Shown here: one piece after another, positions 1-9,626 of the stretch
Layout: each line of letters starts with the position of its first letter
How positions within the stretch are numbered: position 1 is the first letter of the stretch
Assembly: GCF_007856155.1 (NCBI RefSeq)
Contig: NZ_CP042266.1
Coordinates: forward strand, 5,394,001-5,458,000
Reading direction: 5' to 3'
Origin: Streptomyces qinzhouensis
Lineage (GTDB): Bacteria; Actinomycetota; Actinomycetes; Streptomycetales; Streptomycetaceae
Length of the DNA: 64,000 bases
The notes under the pieces: model-generated
Databases searched by the model: none
The model's input: only the letters and a program-made list of their open reading frames with translations
Told to the model about the DNA's origin: nothing
Position numbers and translations under genes: made by a program

Positions 1-2746
1 CGCCCAGTGACGGGCCCTGGGCGCCCGCGTTGAAGGTCAGGAAGTGGGGCTTGCCGGGGGTGAAGCGCCGGAACTCGGCGAGCCTGTGCTCGGCCTCGTA
101 ACTGAACTGCCCGGCGGGCGACTGGCGGTGGGAGAAGTCCCAGACCGCCCCGTTGTCGGTGGACACCCAGATCCGGTGTCCTGCCGAGGCGGGCCGTGAC
201 GGGTTCGTCAGACTGCCGAATACCGGCAGGCCGGGCAGATATCCCCGGGCCTGGACCGCGCTGTGCTTTCCGGGCACGGAAACGCCCGAGCGGATGGTGA
301 CGAGTGACAGGTTGTCCCGGGTGTACTTCTTGATGTAGCCGGTCGCCAGCCGGTCGACCGGTCCACCGTCGAGCACCTGGTACAGGTCGGCGCCGCTTCG
401 CCAGGCGCCCGACCAGTACTGGCTCAACTGATGGTCGGACGCGCCGATCTGCAGGGTGCGGACACCGGTGAAGTTGCTGCGGAGGGAGGTCATGGAGAAC
501 GGAACCGGCCCGGCCATGGCATGAGTCATGACCGCGTCCCTCGGAGTGGCAGCGGCGTCCGGCACGGTGAATTCGACCGGCTCGGTCTTCCGGGTGTCGA
601 GCGTCAGGGTGAGGGGTTTGTCGACGATCACCTGCGGCTGCCAGATGAAGTCCTCTTCCTGGATGGATTCGCTGCCGCGGCCCGCCTCCATGAAGTACCG
701 GCCCGCGGGTATCCGGAGCTTTCCGGTCCCGGTGGGCAGGAGGAGGCCCGTGCCCGTGCCCTTGCCGATTCCGTCGTATCCACGGAAGTTGGCGTAGGCG
801 TTCGTGCCGGCGCTGCCGTCCCTGGCGATGGCGTTGATGGTGACGTCGTACGACTCGATTTCCCGCTCGACCGTCGCGGGGGTGCGGACGCTCTGCCCGC
901 CGCCGGTCGCGGTGACCATGGCCGAGTACCGGCCGTCGCCGCCACCCTCCACCTTGGTGTCGGCCGTGAGGCCGACGGTGGCGGTGCCGCCCGCCGGGAC
1001 GGTGAGTTGCTGGGCGGCGAGGGCGAAGAACCCGGCCGGGGCCGGCTTGCCCGAGGGGTCCGTGCCGGTGACGGCCAGGTCCAGGGTCATGGCCGCCGTA
1101 CCGGCGTTCCGGTAGGTGATCTGCTTGGCGACCGGCGCGTTGTCGTGGTGCGGCCAGAGCTGGGTGCCGAAGCCGAGGGAGCCCGGTTCGGCGGTCAGGG
1201 TCTGATCGAGGGCCCGTTCGACGGCGATCCGCCCGGTGCCCTGCTCGTGTGGTGCGTACGGCCCGGCTTCGGCGGACGCCATCAGCACGGCCTTGATCCG
1301 GTCACCGGTCCACGAGGGGTTCTTCTGCTTGAGGATCGCCGCGGCGCCCGCCGCGTGCGGAGTCGCCATGGACGTGCCGTTGAGACTCATATAGCCGGGC
1401 GGGTTCTCGCCGTACCGCGTGGCCAGCCTGCTGCCGGGGGCGGCGGCCGCGGTGGTGGCGACGCCCGGCGCGGTGACATCCGGTTTGAGACCGCCGTCCG
1501 CCTCCGGACCCCGGCTGGAGAAGTCGGCGAGTTTGTCGTTGTCGTCGACCGCGCCGACGGTCAGGGCACCGGCCGCGGAGCCCGGAGAGCCGATCGTGCC
1601 CTGATCGGGGCCGCTGTTGGACGCCGCGACGGCGAAGAGTACGCCCTTCTCCGCCGTGTACCGGTTGACCAGCGCCTCCATCGGGTCGATGCCGGGGCTG
1701 TCGTACCCGCTGAGGCTCATATTGATGACATCGGCGCCTTGGGCGACGGCCCAGTCGATACCGGTCATGATCTCGGAGTTGAGGCCCGAGCCCCACTCGT
1801 CGAGGACCTTGCCGTTGAGCAGCTGTGCGCCGGGGGCGACGCCCTTATGGGTACCGCCCGACTTCGCTCCCGTACCGGCGGCGGTGGACGCCACATGGGT
1901 GCCGTGCCCGTTCCGGTCCCCGGCGTCGGCTTCAGGAGTGAAGTTCTGTTCGGCGACAACCTTGCCCACCAGATCCGGGTGGGTCTTGTCGATACCCGTG
2001 TCCAGGACGGCGATCTTCACCCCCGTACCGTCCAGCGAGCGGTTCCAGGCCGCCGGGGCGCCGATCTGGCCGGTGGACTTGTCCAGGGTCGTCTTCACGA
2101 CCGCGTCCAGCCAGACCTTCGCGATCCCCGGCTCCACCGAGCGCGCCCCGCGGCCCGACGGCCGGGTGAGCGCCTCCCAGAGCGCCGGGCCCTCCTTCGC
2201 GGAGACGGTGACGGCGTCGGCGTTCGCCGCCGGAAGGGCGAGCCGTGACGCCACGCCCTTCGATCCCCGTACATCCTTCTTCGCCGCCGTCGCGGACGCG
2301 CCCTGGTAGGTGACGATCGCCCTGACGCCGTCCCGGTACTCGCGGAGGGCCTCGGGCCGCGTCAGTTCGGTGATGTCGAACAGCCGCCGGTCCACCTTCC
2401 CGGTGGCGATCAGCCGCTCCGCGTCCCGGGGGATCACCTGGGTGCGGCCGTTGAACGTCTCGGTGCGGAAGGGGATGCCCTCGCGCCCCTTCGCCCGTTC
2501 GACCCCGGTGACCTTGCCCTTCGCGTCCACGAGGACCCGGTCGCCGGTGATCAGCGTGACAGTGTGCACGGCCTTGCCGCCCGGCGCGGCCGCCGGCCCC
2601 GTCACGATGCCCGAGCCGGCCTTCTCGCCGTCGGGACCCGCGGCGTGCGCGGGTCCCGCCAGGCCCGCGGCCAGGGCCACGGCGAGTGTCGCGGCCAGCG
2701 CGGACGCGGCGGCCGGAGGTTTCTGGGTGTGGCGTCTTTGACGCAT
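1..2746 (-). CDS. Secreted subtilisin-like (S8) serine protease, C-terminus outside window
   Basis: The reading frame runs from an ATG at 2746 to the window edge without a stop, giving at least 915 residues. Residues 1 to about 35 form a signal peptide (MRQRRHTQK, then an Ala/Leu-rich core ending GPAHA). A pro-region follows (TVTLITGDRVLVD). The S8 catalytic domain shows all three triad motifs: Asp near residue 249 (VLDTGID), His near 281 (NGHGTHVAS) and Ser near 459 (NGTSMATPHA). More than 400 residues of probable beta-sandwich region follow. A purine-rich GGGAGAGG lies just upstream of the ATG. The size fits the large (over 1000 residues) Streptomyces S8 proteases with an N-terminal VTLITGD-type pro-region. 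It should act outside the cell on proteins; the substrate is unknown. It is divergent from the wall-protein gene at 3213. Confidence 0.9.
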   Translation of the reverse strand, partial: MRQRRHTQKPPAAASALAATLAVALAAGLAGPAHAAGPDGEKAGSGIVTGPAAAPGGKAVHTVTLITGDRVLVDAKGKVTGVERAKGREGIPFRTETFNGRTQVIPRDAERLIATGKVDRRLFDITELTRPEALREYRDGVRAIVTYQGASATAAKKDVRGSKGVASRLALPAANADAVTVSAKEGPALWEALTRPSGRGARSVEPGIAKVWLDAVVKTTLDKSTGQIGAPAAWNRSLDGTGVKIAVLDTGIDKTHPDLVGKVVAEQNFTPEADAGDRNGHGTHVASTAAGTGAKSGGTHKGVAPGAQLLNGKVLDEWGSGLNSEIMTGIDWAVAQGADVINMSLSGYDSPGIDPMEALVNRYTAEKGVLFAVAASNSGPDQGTIGSPGSAAGALTVGAVDDNDKLADFSSRGPEADGGLKPDVTAPGVATTAAAAPGSRLATRYGENPPGYMSLNGTSMATPHAAGAAAILKQKNPSWTGDRIKAVLMASAEAGPYAPHEQGTGRIAVERALDQTLTAEPGSLGFGTQLWPHHDNAPVAKQITYRNAGTAAMTLDLAVTGTDPSGKPAPAGFFALAAQQLTVPAGGTATVGLTADTKVEGGGDGRYSAMVTATGGGQSVRTPATVEREIESYDVTINAIARDGSAGTNAYANFRGYDGIGKGTGTGLLLPTGTGKLRIPAGRYFMEAGRGSESIQEEDFIWQPQVIVDKPLTLTLDTRKTEPVEFTVPDAAATPRDAVMTHAMAGPVPFSMTSLRSNFTGVRTLQIGASDHQLSQYWSGAWRSGADLYQVLDGGPVDRLATGYIKKYTRDNLSLVTIRSGVSVPGKHSAVQARGYLPGLPVFGSLTNPSRPASAGHRIWVSTDNGAVWDFSHRQSPAGQFSYEAEHRLAEFRRFTPGKPHFLTFNAGAQGPSLG

Positions 2747-3212
2747 GCCTCTCCCGAGGAGATGAGCGAATGGGAAGGACGAGCCGGCACGTCGAACACC
2801 CGGGGCCTGCCGGTGGCAGGTGCGCTCCCCTGGCCTCTGAAGTATTGGCACGCGGCTGAGCCGTACTCAATGTCCTGAGGCCGGTGATAACTGCCGCGTC
2901 AGGCGCGGTGAACGGAAAGGAGCCGGATCCGGGCCGTCGGAAATGCGGCACGCAAGTCCGTTGCTCAGTAAGGGAAATGAGGGACGGTAATGCCGACCGC
3001 CGGTGCGCCGCTCCACCCCTTTCCGGGTACGTATCCGCATGGCGTCCGAATCCCCCTGCGCACCACGGTGAACAGCGGTGACGTCATGTTTTTGATGCAT
3101 GGTGAAGCGGGGTTGCGGAAAGGGCGACGCCGCTCGAATCGCATGTCACACTCCCCCACACGCTGTTTTCGTAGGGGTGTGCGGAAAGCGCGCCCGAAGG
3201 GGGACTTGTTCA
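2747..3212. other. Divergent intergenic region
   Basis: These 466 bases separate the S8 protease (reverse strand) from the wall protein (forward strand), so they must hold both promoters. I see no convincing gene; short frames here lack codon bias and ribosome sites. I could not assign a clear -35/-10 pair for either direction. Confidence 0.6.
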
Positions 3213-4229
3213 GTGCTTCACAGCAGGAATTCCAGGTTCGCCCGGGGTGGCCGGGCCCCCGTGCGGAGACGTGCGGTGCCCGCCGCGGCGCTCGCGGTGG
3301 CGGGGGCGCTGGCGGTGACCCCGGCCTACGCGGACGGGGCGTCCGCCGAACCGGCCCCGTCCGCCGCCTCCATACCCTCCGCCGTCTCCATACCGTCCGC
3401 CGTCTCCGTACCGCCCGTATCGTCGGCCGCCGGTCCTGCGGTACGGAACGCGGCCGAGGACCCCGCCGCGCCGTTCGCCCGGGTCCGCCCCGACTCCGGG
3501 TCGATCCGCGTCACTGATCCGCTCACCGTCGAGGTCGAGTTCCACAACACCCTCGCCACCCCGATCACCGACAGCTTCATCGTCGCCGTCGGCCTGCGGC
3601 TCGCGCCTCCGGCCACCGCGCTCACCCCGCGGCAGGTGAAGGCCGAGTGGTACGACTCCGGGGCCTCGGCCTGGCGGACGATCGAACTCACCCAGGGCTC
3701 GGTGGCCCTCAGCGGCTTCCTCACCGTCGACGGCGGGCTGCCTTCGGTCGGTTCGATTCCCGCCGAAGGGGTCGCCAAGGTGCGGCTGCGGCTCACCCTC
3801 GACAAGGCCGTACCGGTCGGTGAGAAGCTCCAGTTCGTGGGGCAGGGGCTGATCCAGTTCCTCCCGGGCACGGACCCCGTCGCGCTGATGGACGGCAAGG
3901 CGGTGTACGACGTCGCGGCGGCCCCCACCCCAACTCCCACCCCGACCGCGACGCCTACCCCCACACCGTCGCCGTCGCTGCCCGGCATCCCGTCCGGAGA
4001 CCCGTCCGACCCCATCAACCCCATCAGCCCCGCGGGCGGCGGAACGGGCGCGCTGCCCCAAACCGGCGGCCCGGACCGCGGCGAACTGGCCGCCACCGGG
4101 GGACCGTCTCTGCTGATCGCCTTCGGCGCGGCGGCGGGCGCGGCGGGCGCGGGGACGGTTCTCGTCCGGCTGAGGACGCGCCCCGGGAGCCGTAACGCCG
4201 GAGCGCCGCCGGCGGAGGAGCGCCGATGA
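3213..4229 (+). CDS. Secreted wall-anchored protein with LPXTG/LAXTG sorting signals
   Basis: The start is a GTG at 3213, preceded by AAGGGGGAC; earlier in-frame codons lack a ribosome site and would bury the signal peptide. The 338-residue product begins with a basic segment and an Ala-rich core ending AYA-D, a typical signal peptide. The mature part is one domain (about residues 95-230) of unknown family, then a Thr/Pro repeat linker (about 235-255). LPQTG is at about 281 and LAATG at 292-296. After these come a hydrophobic segment and a basic tail, the layout of a sortase substrate. LAxTG is the motif known for class E sortases of high-GC actinobacteria, so the protein is probably covalently wall-linked. 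No sortase gene is in the window. It overlaps the next gene by four bases (ATGA), which suggests translational coupling. Confidence 0.75.
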   Translation: MLHSRNSRFARGGRAPVRRRAVPAAALAVAGALAVTPAYADGASAEPAPSAASIPSAVSIPSAVSVPPVSSAAGPAVRNAAEDPAAPFARVRPDSGSIRVTDPLTVEVEFHNTLATPITDSFIVAVGLRLAPPATALTPRQVKAEWYDSGASAWRTIELTQGSVALSGFLTVDGGLPSVGSIPAEGVAKVRLRLTLDKAVPVGEKLQFVGQGLIQFLPGTDPVALMDGKAVYDVAAAPTPTPTPTATPTPTPSPSLPGIPSGDPSDPINPISPAGGGTGALPQTGGPDRGELAATGGPSLLIAFGAAAGAAGAGTVLVRLRTRPGSRNAGAPPAEERR

Positions 4230-4825
4230 CACCCGGAGAGACGGAGACCGGCACCGGGCGAGGTATCCGTACCGGAGCCGATGTACTGCGGGATGTCGTC
4301 GCCGCCCTCGCCCCGGACGAACTCGACCGCCTCGACGAGGCCCGCCGCACCTATGCCGAGGACCCCTATCCGCCGCAGCGCGTGGAACGCGGGGGAGGGG
4401 GCGTCCTCACCGCCGGAGTCGACACGGCCGTACTGCTGCCGGTGCTGATCGCCTTCGTCGCCCAGTTCCTCGCCGATGTCGCCGCCGACGCGGTCCGCCG
4501 GGGCGGCGGGGCGCTCTCCCGCCGCCGGGCCCGCCGCCGCAGACGGCGCGAGGCCGCCGGCGAGCGCAGGACCGCCCTCACCGACGAGGCACCCGATCCA
4601 ACGGCCTTCCCCACCGATGACCTGCTGCGCTGGGCCGGGGAACACGCCCGCGACTGCGGATTCGCCGGTACGGAGGCCGACCGCTGCGCCCATGTGGTGG
4701 TCATCGCCCTGACCGGAGGCCCCACCGAACCGCCGCCGCAGCCACCTCCGCAGCCGGCACAGCCGGCACAGGCGTCTGAGCCGCCCGCCCCCGCCGGGCC
4801 CTCTTCGAACGCCGACGGGAACTGA
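4226..4825 (+). CDS. Unknown protein with one membrane segment
   Basis: I do not recognise the family. The 199-residue product starts at the ATG overlapping the previous stop codon. It has an acidic N-terminal part (DVLRDVVAALAPDELDRLDEA), one hydrophobic stretch (about residues 65-90, AVLLPVLIAFVAQFLADVAA), a strongly basic patch right after it (RRRARRRRRR), and a Pro/Gln/Ala-rich C-terminus. The basic patch after the hydrophobic segment would place the C-terminal half in the cytoplasm. Overlap with the wall-protein gene suggests they are made together, and the metalloprotease gene follows 131 bases later in the same direction. Confidence 0.6.
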   Translation: MTPGETETGTGRGIRTGADVLRDVVAALAPDELDRLDEARRTYAEDPYPPQRVERGGGGVLTAGVDTAVLLPVLIAFVAQFLADVAADAVRRGGGALSRRRARRRRRREAAGERRTALTDEAPDPTAFPTDDLLRWAGEHARDCGFAGTEADRCAHVVVIALTGGPTEPPPQPPPQPAQPAQASEPPAPAGPSSNADGN

Positions 4826-4956
4826 CCCGGGTCCGGGCCGGCCGCCCTCCGCGGCGCCCGGCCCGTACCGAACGCCCCGGACCGCCCGTACGGAAGCACG
4901 ACGACAGCGCTCCGCCGCCCCTCACCGGCATCACAAAGGAATCGCAACCCTTCGCC

Positions 4957-7224
4957 ATGGCCAGCGCATCGAACCCTGCAGAGGCCCCCCGGCCACCTCG
5001 GCCACCTCGCCCGTCCCGGCCCCGGTGGCGGTCCGGGTCCTCACGGCTTTCCCGTGCCGTGTCCGCCCGCGTACGGATACGGCACGGGAAGCCCCGCACC
5101 CCGCCCCCGCCCGCCCCCGCGTCCCTGATCGCCGCCGCCCGGCTGCCGCAGCCGACCACGACCCGGCTCGTCCAACTCGTCGTCGTCGCGGCGGCGGGAG
5201 CCGCCTTCGCCGCCTGGTGGTGGCTGGTCAAGGAGCGCGACCACTGGCCCGGCACCCAACTCGACTGCCTCCCGGGCCCGGTGCCCGCCGGCCGGGACCC
5301 GATGGACACGGTCACCGGTTTCACCCGCTGCGTCGACGGCGTACGGCTCGACCAGGCGCTGGTCGTGCTCTGCGGCCCCCTCGCCCTGCTGCTCCTCGCC
5401 CTCGTCACGGGGGCCCTGGTCCGGGCCGGGGCGCTGTCCCGGCGGCGTACCCGCCCGGCGGGACCGGAGATGGCGGCCCGGCTCGCCGCCGTCGTCCCCG
5501 AAGGCGCGGCCGGACCGCCCCGACTGCTGATCCGGCGCGGCCGCGGACTCGGTCTCGGCGCCCGTGCCGACGGTACGGTCCGCCGCCCGCGCGTGATCGC
5601 CGGCGCCGGGGCGCATCTACAGCCCGAACGCGACATCGGCGCGCTGTTCCGCCACGAGGTGGCCCACATCACGGCACGGGACGTCGGCCGGGTACGGATC
5701 GCGATCGCCGCCTGGTGGATCCTGCTCGCCGGGGTCACCGTCCCGCTCGCCCTCGAACTCGCACCGCGCCCGGGGAACATCGGCGGCGCGATCTCCCTCC
5801 GACTGGCCGTGATCCTCGGGGTGTTCGGGCTGACGCTCTGCGGGGTGCTGAGAATCCGGGAACACGACGCGGACGTCCGGGCCGCCGCCGACCCCCGTGA
5901 CGGTGGCGATATGGCGGCGTACATCGCCCGGGACCGGTCGCCCACCCCGCGCCGCCGGATCACACGACTCCTCGGCCTGGCCACCCACCCCACCCGCGCC
6001 GACCGGCTCTCGGCCCTCGACCGGCCCGCCCGCCTGTGGGGGCTGTCCGTACCGGAGAGCCTGGCCACCGGTATCGCGGCCGGTCTGGTGTTCACGGACG
6101 CGGCGCTGCTGATCACCGCACTCACCCCGGACAGCATCGCCACCGGCTATCGCATCACCGGCGCGCTGACCGGCTGGGCCGTGGCCGGGGTGGTGACGGT
6201 GGCGCTGTGGCGGGCCGCGGCCGTGCGCCACCCGGACGCCTACGGGCTCCGCCCCGCCCGCCGGGGCGCCGCGCTGGGCGCGGGAGTGCTCGCCGGATCA
6301 CAGTTGTCGGCCCGCGCCGCGGGGGACTGGACCGACGCCTTCGGTACGGCGGACGGGCTGGCCGCCGACTTCTCGCTCGCCAACGCGACCGCGGGCCGGG
6401 CCGCCGCGCTGACCCTGGCCCTGATCGTCGGCGGCGCGCTCTTCACCACCTGGGCGGCGGCGCTGGCCCGGGCCGCCGGGGCGGCGCCGGACGGCCCGCG
6501 GTCCGGACCGGCGTGCGCGGCGGCGGTCGCCCTGTCGGGGGCGGTGCTCGCGATGCCGCTCGGGACGTGGTTCCTCCTCGCGGCGCTCGCGGCGGTGGAG
6601 GCGGACTCGGTCCCGTACTGGGGAGCCATGGACTCCAGGGCGTGGGTCATCGGCGCGACGCTGACGCTCTTCGGCGCGCTCGCGCCGTTCGCGCTGACGG
6701 CGCTGCGCCGGACCCGGCCGCGGCTCCGGCTCGTACCGGCCGTCGCGGTGGCCCTGTTCGCGCTGCCGACGGCGGCGGCGTGGATCCCGCTGACGGCGTC
6801 GGCGGACTCCAGCCCTCGCCGGGTCCTGTTCCCCGCCACGGTGGCGACCCCGAAGCCCCACAAGCTCCTGACCACCTCACCCTCCCCACCCTCCTCTCCT
6901 CCCTCCCCTCCCTCCCCTCCATCAGGGGACGAACCCGTTATCGACATCGATGACCTGCCGGTCCTGCCACCGCCGGAGGCCGAGGGAAGAGAGCCGGTAC
7001 GGGACCCCTTCATCGCCTGCCTGGCGCTCAATGCCGGCCGGTCGGCGCTGTGGGCCGACCCGGCGGGCCGCGAGGAGACGGCGGAGCTGCTCGCCGGAGT
7101 CGACGACACCGTGCTGCGGGCGGTCTCGGCCGTACTGCGCCGTTCCCACCCCGAGCCGGTGCACAGCGATGTGCCCCAGGCGGCGATCCTCCGCTGCGAC
7201 CTGCTGCGCCGCTATGCGCGCTGA
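4957..7224 (+). CDS. Multi-pass membrane zinc metalloprotease (M48-like)
   Basis: The 755-residue product has a Pro-rich N-terminus, a membrane segment near residue 70, another near 140, then a cytosolic stretch with RHEVAH (H233, E234, H237). This is the HExxH zinc motif of M48/M56-type membrane peptidases. A second conserved site, IREHDADVRAA around E302, is a plausible third zinc ligand. At least six more hydrophobic segments follow (about 345-640). After a Ser/Pro low-complexity linker (about 640-660) comes a C-terminal region of about 100 residues ending RCDLLRRYAR. The assignment to M48 rests on the motif and topology; the tail is unlike any family I recognise. AAAGGAA precedes the ATG. 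The gene lies 49 bases before a lipoprotein gene, probably in one operon. Confidence 0.65.
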   Translation: MASASNPAEAPRPPRPPRPSRPRWRSGSSRLSRAVSARVRIRHGKPRTPPPPAPASLIAAARLPQPTTTRLVQLVVVAAAGAAFAAWWWLVKERDHWPGTQLDCLPGPVPAGRDPMDTVTGFTRCVDGVRLDQALVVLCGPLALLLLALVTGALVRAGALSRRRTRPAGPEMAARLAAVVPEGAAGPPRLLIRRGRGLGLGARADGTVRRPRVIAGAGAHLQPERDIGALFRHEVAHITARDVGRVRIAIAAWWILLAGVTVPLALELAPRPGNIGGAISLRLAVILGVFGLTLCGVLRIREHDADVRAAADPRDGGDMAAYIARDRSPTPRRRITRLLGLATHPTRADRLSALDRPARLWGLSVPESLATGIAAGLVFTDAALLITALTPDSIATGYRITGALTGWAVAGVVTVALWRAAAVRHPDAYGLRPARRGAALGAGVLAGSQLSARAAGDWTDAFGTADGLAADFSLANATAGRAAALTLALIVGGALFTTWAAALARAAGAAPDGPRSGPACAAAVALSGAVLAMPLGTWFLLAALAAVEADSVPYWGAMDSRAWVIGATLTLFGALAPFALTALRRTRPRLRLVPAVAVALFALPTAAAWIPLTASADSSPRRVLFPATVATPKPHKLLTTSPSPPSSPPSPPSPPSGDEPVIDIDDLPVLPPPEAEGREPVRDPFIACLALNAGRSALWADPAGREETAELLAGVDDTVLRAVSAVLRRSHPEPVHSDVPQAAILRCDLLRRYAR

Positions 7225-7273
7225 GGGGCCACCGGGCGCGCGCCCATCACCCGATCACCGTCAGGAGCTACCG

Positions 7274-8182
7274 ATGTCATCCACCACCCCCACCTCCCCG
7301 CCCCGTTCCCGGGTTCGTACCGCGGCCGTTCCCGCGCTGGTGACGCTGCTGCTGGCCGCCGCGGCCGGCTGCGGGGGAGGGGACAGGGACGACGGGGCGG
7401 ACAAGGTACGGGCGAGCGAGTCCGGCACCCCGGTCCCCCCGCCGCCGCGGCCGAGCGGCGGCGGTACGGCGAGCGCGTCGCCCGGCGCGAGCCCGGGCAA
7501 GAGCACCGGCCCGAAACCCACCGGCAGCGGATCGCCGTCCCCGACCGGAACCGGACCAACCGAGTCCGCCACACCACCCTCACCCTCACCCTCACCCTCA
7601 CCTCCGTCACCAGGTCCGCCCCCGCCCCCACCGCCGTCGGCCGCCCGGCTCACCAGTGCCCTGCTCACCACGGGCCGGCTGCCCGCCGGATACGTCCGTA
7701 CGACCCTGCCGAACCAACCGCCGAACCGCGCCGGCCGTCCCGACTGCGTCCAGCGCCTCAACTCGCTGGAACTCAACCGCACGACCTACCCCGGCGCCGT
7801 CGAGTCCCGGGCGTCCTGGGCACAGAGCCGGACCGGCCCCTACCTCCAGGAGGTGCTGCGGTGGTACCCGAAAGGCGCGGCCCGCGCCCAGGCCGACAAC
7901 GCGGCCCGGGTGCTCGCCGGCTGCGGCACGTACACCCTCTCCTGGCCGGACGGCGATACGGCTCAGCAGACCGTGACACCCCTCGGCCCGGCGGGCATCG
8001 GCGAGAGGTCGTGGCACGCCAAGGTGACGGTGAAGTACGCGGCGGTCACGGTGGAGGAGACGCTGGTCCTGGTCGTGGTGCGGAACTGTCTGATCGTCCT
8101 CAGCCACCTCGGCAGCCCGGCCGCGCCCGCCCGCGCCCAGACCCTGTCCCTGGCCGCCGCGGCGGCGGCCAAAGCCCCGTAA
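7274..8182 (+). CDS. Proline/serine-rich putative lipoprotein
   Basis: The start is the ATG at 7274 behind AGGAG; in-frame codons farther upstream overlap the metalloprotease gene. The 302-residue product has an N-terminal hydrophobic segment ending LLLAAAAGC, with Cys33 in a lipobox-like context. A long low-complexity linker of Pro, Ser, Gly and Thr (about 45-125) follows; it is encoded partly by a CCCTCA-type microsatellite near 7570-7610. The globular part (about 130-300) is of unknown family, with two Cys positions (CVQRLN and GCGTYTLSW) that could form a disulfide outside the cell. It is the last gene of the 3.2-8.2 kb surface cluster and ends five bases from the convergent GntR gene. 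Confidence 0.65.
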   Translation: MSSTTPTSPPRSRVRTAAVPALVTLLLAAAAGCGGGDRDDGADKVRASESGTPVPPPPRPSGGGTASASPGASPGKSTGPKPTGSGSPSPTGTGPTESATPPSPSPSPSPPSPGPPPPPPPSAARLTSALLTTGRLPAGYVRTTLPNQPPNRAGRPDCVQRLNSLELNRTTYPGAVESRASWAQSRTGPYLQEVLRWYPKGAARAQADNAARVLAGCGTYTLSWPDGDTAQQTVTPLGPAGIGERSWHAKVTVKYAAVTVEETLVLVVVRNCLIVLSHLGSPAAPARAQTLSLAAAAAAKAP

Positions 8183-8187
8183 ACCCA

Positions 8188-8859
8188 TTAGTCGAGTGGC
8201 CCGGTACGCTCCCCGATCCGGTACGCGGCACTCAGCCGTACGTGTTCGATCATGACGCGCTCGGCGGTGTCCCCGTCGCCCTCCTCGACGGCGCCGAGGA
8301 TCCGGGCGTGAGCGTCGACGATATGGCGCTGGACATGGTTGTCGTCGAGCCACAGGGACGCGTCCTGCGGCACGGGATAGCTGTTGCGGATGGCCCGCGC
8401 CTGCTCACCGAGGAACGCGGGGCCGCCGATGTCCGCGATCGCCAGATGCAGATGACGGCTCAGCTCGCCGAGACGCTCACGCCGCCCGGCGGCGATGTCC
8501 TCGACCATCGACCCGTGTACGGCCCACAGCCCGGCGAGCTGCTCGGCCGTGATGCGCCCTGCCGCGAGCCGGGCACCGAGCCCCTCGACGACCGCCCGGA
8601 CGTCGTAGTACTCCACAAGGGCCTCGTCGCTCAGATCGATGACCGTGGCCCCGTGATGGCTCTCGTAACTGATCAGCCGGTCCTTCTCCAGCCTGCGGAG
8701 GGCCTCGCGCACGGGGGTGATGGAGACCCCGAGCCGCTCGGCGACCGGAGCGGCCCGGAGCGGAGAACCGCCGGGGATCCGGGCATTGCGGATATCGTCG
8801 AGGAGCACGTTGTACACATAGTCGGCCTTGCTCTGAGGTGCCGTCCGCCGCTGTCGCAC
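8188..8859 (-). CDS. GntR-family (FCD) transcriptional regulator
   Basis: I place the start at the GTG at 8859, with GGAAGGGCGG upstream; the longer open frame upstream has no regulator sequence. The 223-residue product has an N-terminal winged helix-turn-helix (PVAERLGVSITPVREALRRLEKDRLI, about residues 33-58) and an all-helical FCD effector domain. The metal- and ligand-binding His/Asp pattern is visible (EYYDVRAVVEGL, LHLAIADIG, HARILGAVEEGD). FCD regulators usually bind a small carboxylate and control a nearby catabolic operon, but no such operon is adjacent, so the target is unknown. It converges on the lipoprotein gene. Confidence 0.85.
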   Translation of the reverse strand: MRQRRTAPQSKADYVYNVLLDDIRNARIPGGSPLRAAPVAERLGVSITPVREALRRLEKDRLISYESHHGATVIDLSDEALVEYYDVRAVVEGLGARLAAGRITAEQLAGLWAVHGSMVEDIAAGRRERLGELSRHLHLAIADIGGPAFLGEQARAIRNSYPVPQDASLWLDDNHVQRHIVDAHARILGAVEEGDGDTAERVMIEHVRLSAAYRIGERTGPLD

Positions 8860-9599
8860 GCCAACCGCCCTTCCGGCAGCCCGCCGTGTCCGAAACTGTG
8901 CGCAGTTGTCAGAGTCCGTGTGTGCCGCCCGCCAGTATTCCGTACGGCGGGTACACCCCGTAGCCCCTTCCCCTTCCTCGTCCTGCCCGCACCGCACCCG
9001 AAGGACGGCACCTGCCGTGCCGTCACATCCCGTGCTCCGTAATACGCCCCCGGCTGCCGGACGGTCGGAGCAGTAGCGCGGAGCCGCGATCCGACAGCGC
9101 CGGGGACGGGGGAAACGGCGCACGGCCACGGGGGCCGCACAGCCGACAGCTCTCACTGATCCGACAGCGACCGGGGACGCCGCCAAGCGGCCCGCCGAAC
9201 CAAGGGGATCCGACGAGTACGCGATCAGGAACCGTGGTTGATGAATCTCGTGGGCTGCCGCAACACCTTCTCGGCACCGTCGAGATCCGCGAGCCGGGCC
9301 GCGAGTGTCGCCTCCGCGAGCCGGGGCGGCAGTGCCGCGCTGAACTTGAGACCGGTCAGTGCCAGTGGGTCAACCGCTCCTGGCCCAGCAGCGCGGACGG
9401 TGTCTCCGGCGGATCGTTCTCGACGACCTCCAGGGCCAGCAGTCCCGTGCGCCGGGCCTTCTTCCGGCGTTCCGTGGCTTGTCGCGGATGTTATTCGCCG
9501 CGCACTCGAAATCGTAACGGCTGAGTTCGGACGGAACGGGCGTACGGAGATACTCTCCGTAGCTCCGCATTGTCGGATCGTATGACTAATGTGATCGTC
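8860..9599. other. Gene-poor stretch with a short direct repeat
   Basis: About 740 bases without a supported intact gene mark the left edge of the accessory block. A motif reading GATCCGACAGCG followed by CGGGGACG occurs twice, near 9088 and near 9159. A likely gene remnant on the reverse strand (9225-9400) is listed separately. No tRNA, integrase or IS terminus is visible. Confidence 0.5.
9225..9400 (-). pseudogene. Possible C-terminal gene remnant
   Basis: On the reverse strand one frame gives about 55 residues with normal Streptomyces codon bias: DPLALTGLKFSAALPPRL, then AEATLAARLADLDGAEKVL, ending FINHGS and a TGA at 9225-9227. It looks like the last helical segment of a larger protein. 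No start or ribosome site lies upstream, and upstream sequence in this frame quickly loses coding character. I do not identify the parent family with confidence. Confidence 0.35.
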
Positions 9600-9626
9600 A
9601 TGACGAGGGGTAACCGGACATCATCG

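Noticed and set aside
431-2248. Open frame of 605 codons on the forward strand
   Set aside because: It lies opposite the S8 protease, whose reverse frame contains all catalytic motifs. The forward product is low-complexity Gly/Arg/Val sequence, typical of the antisense frame in high-GC DNA.
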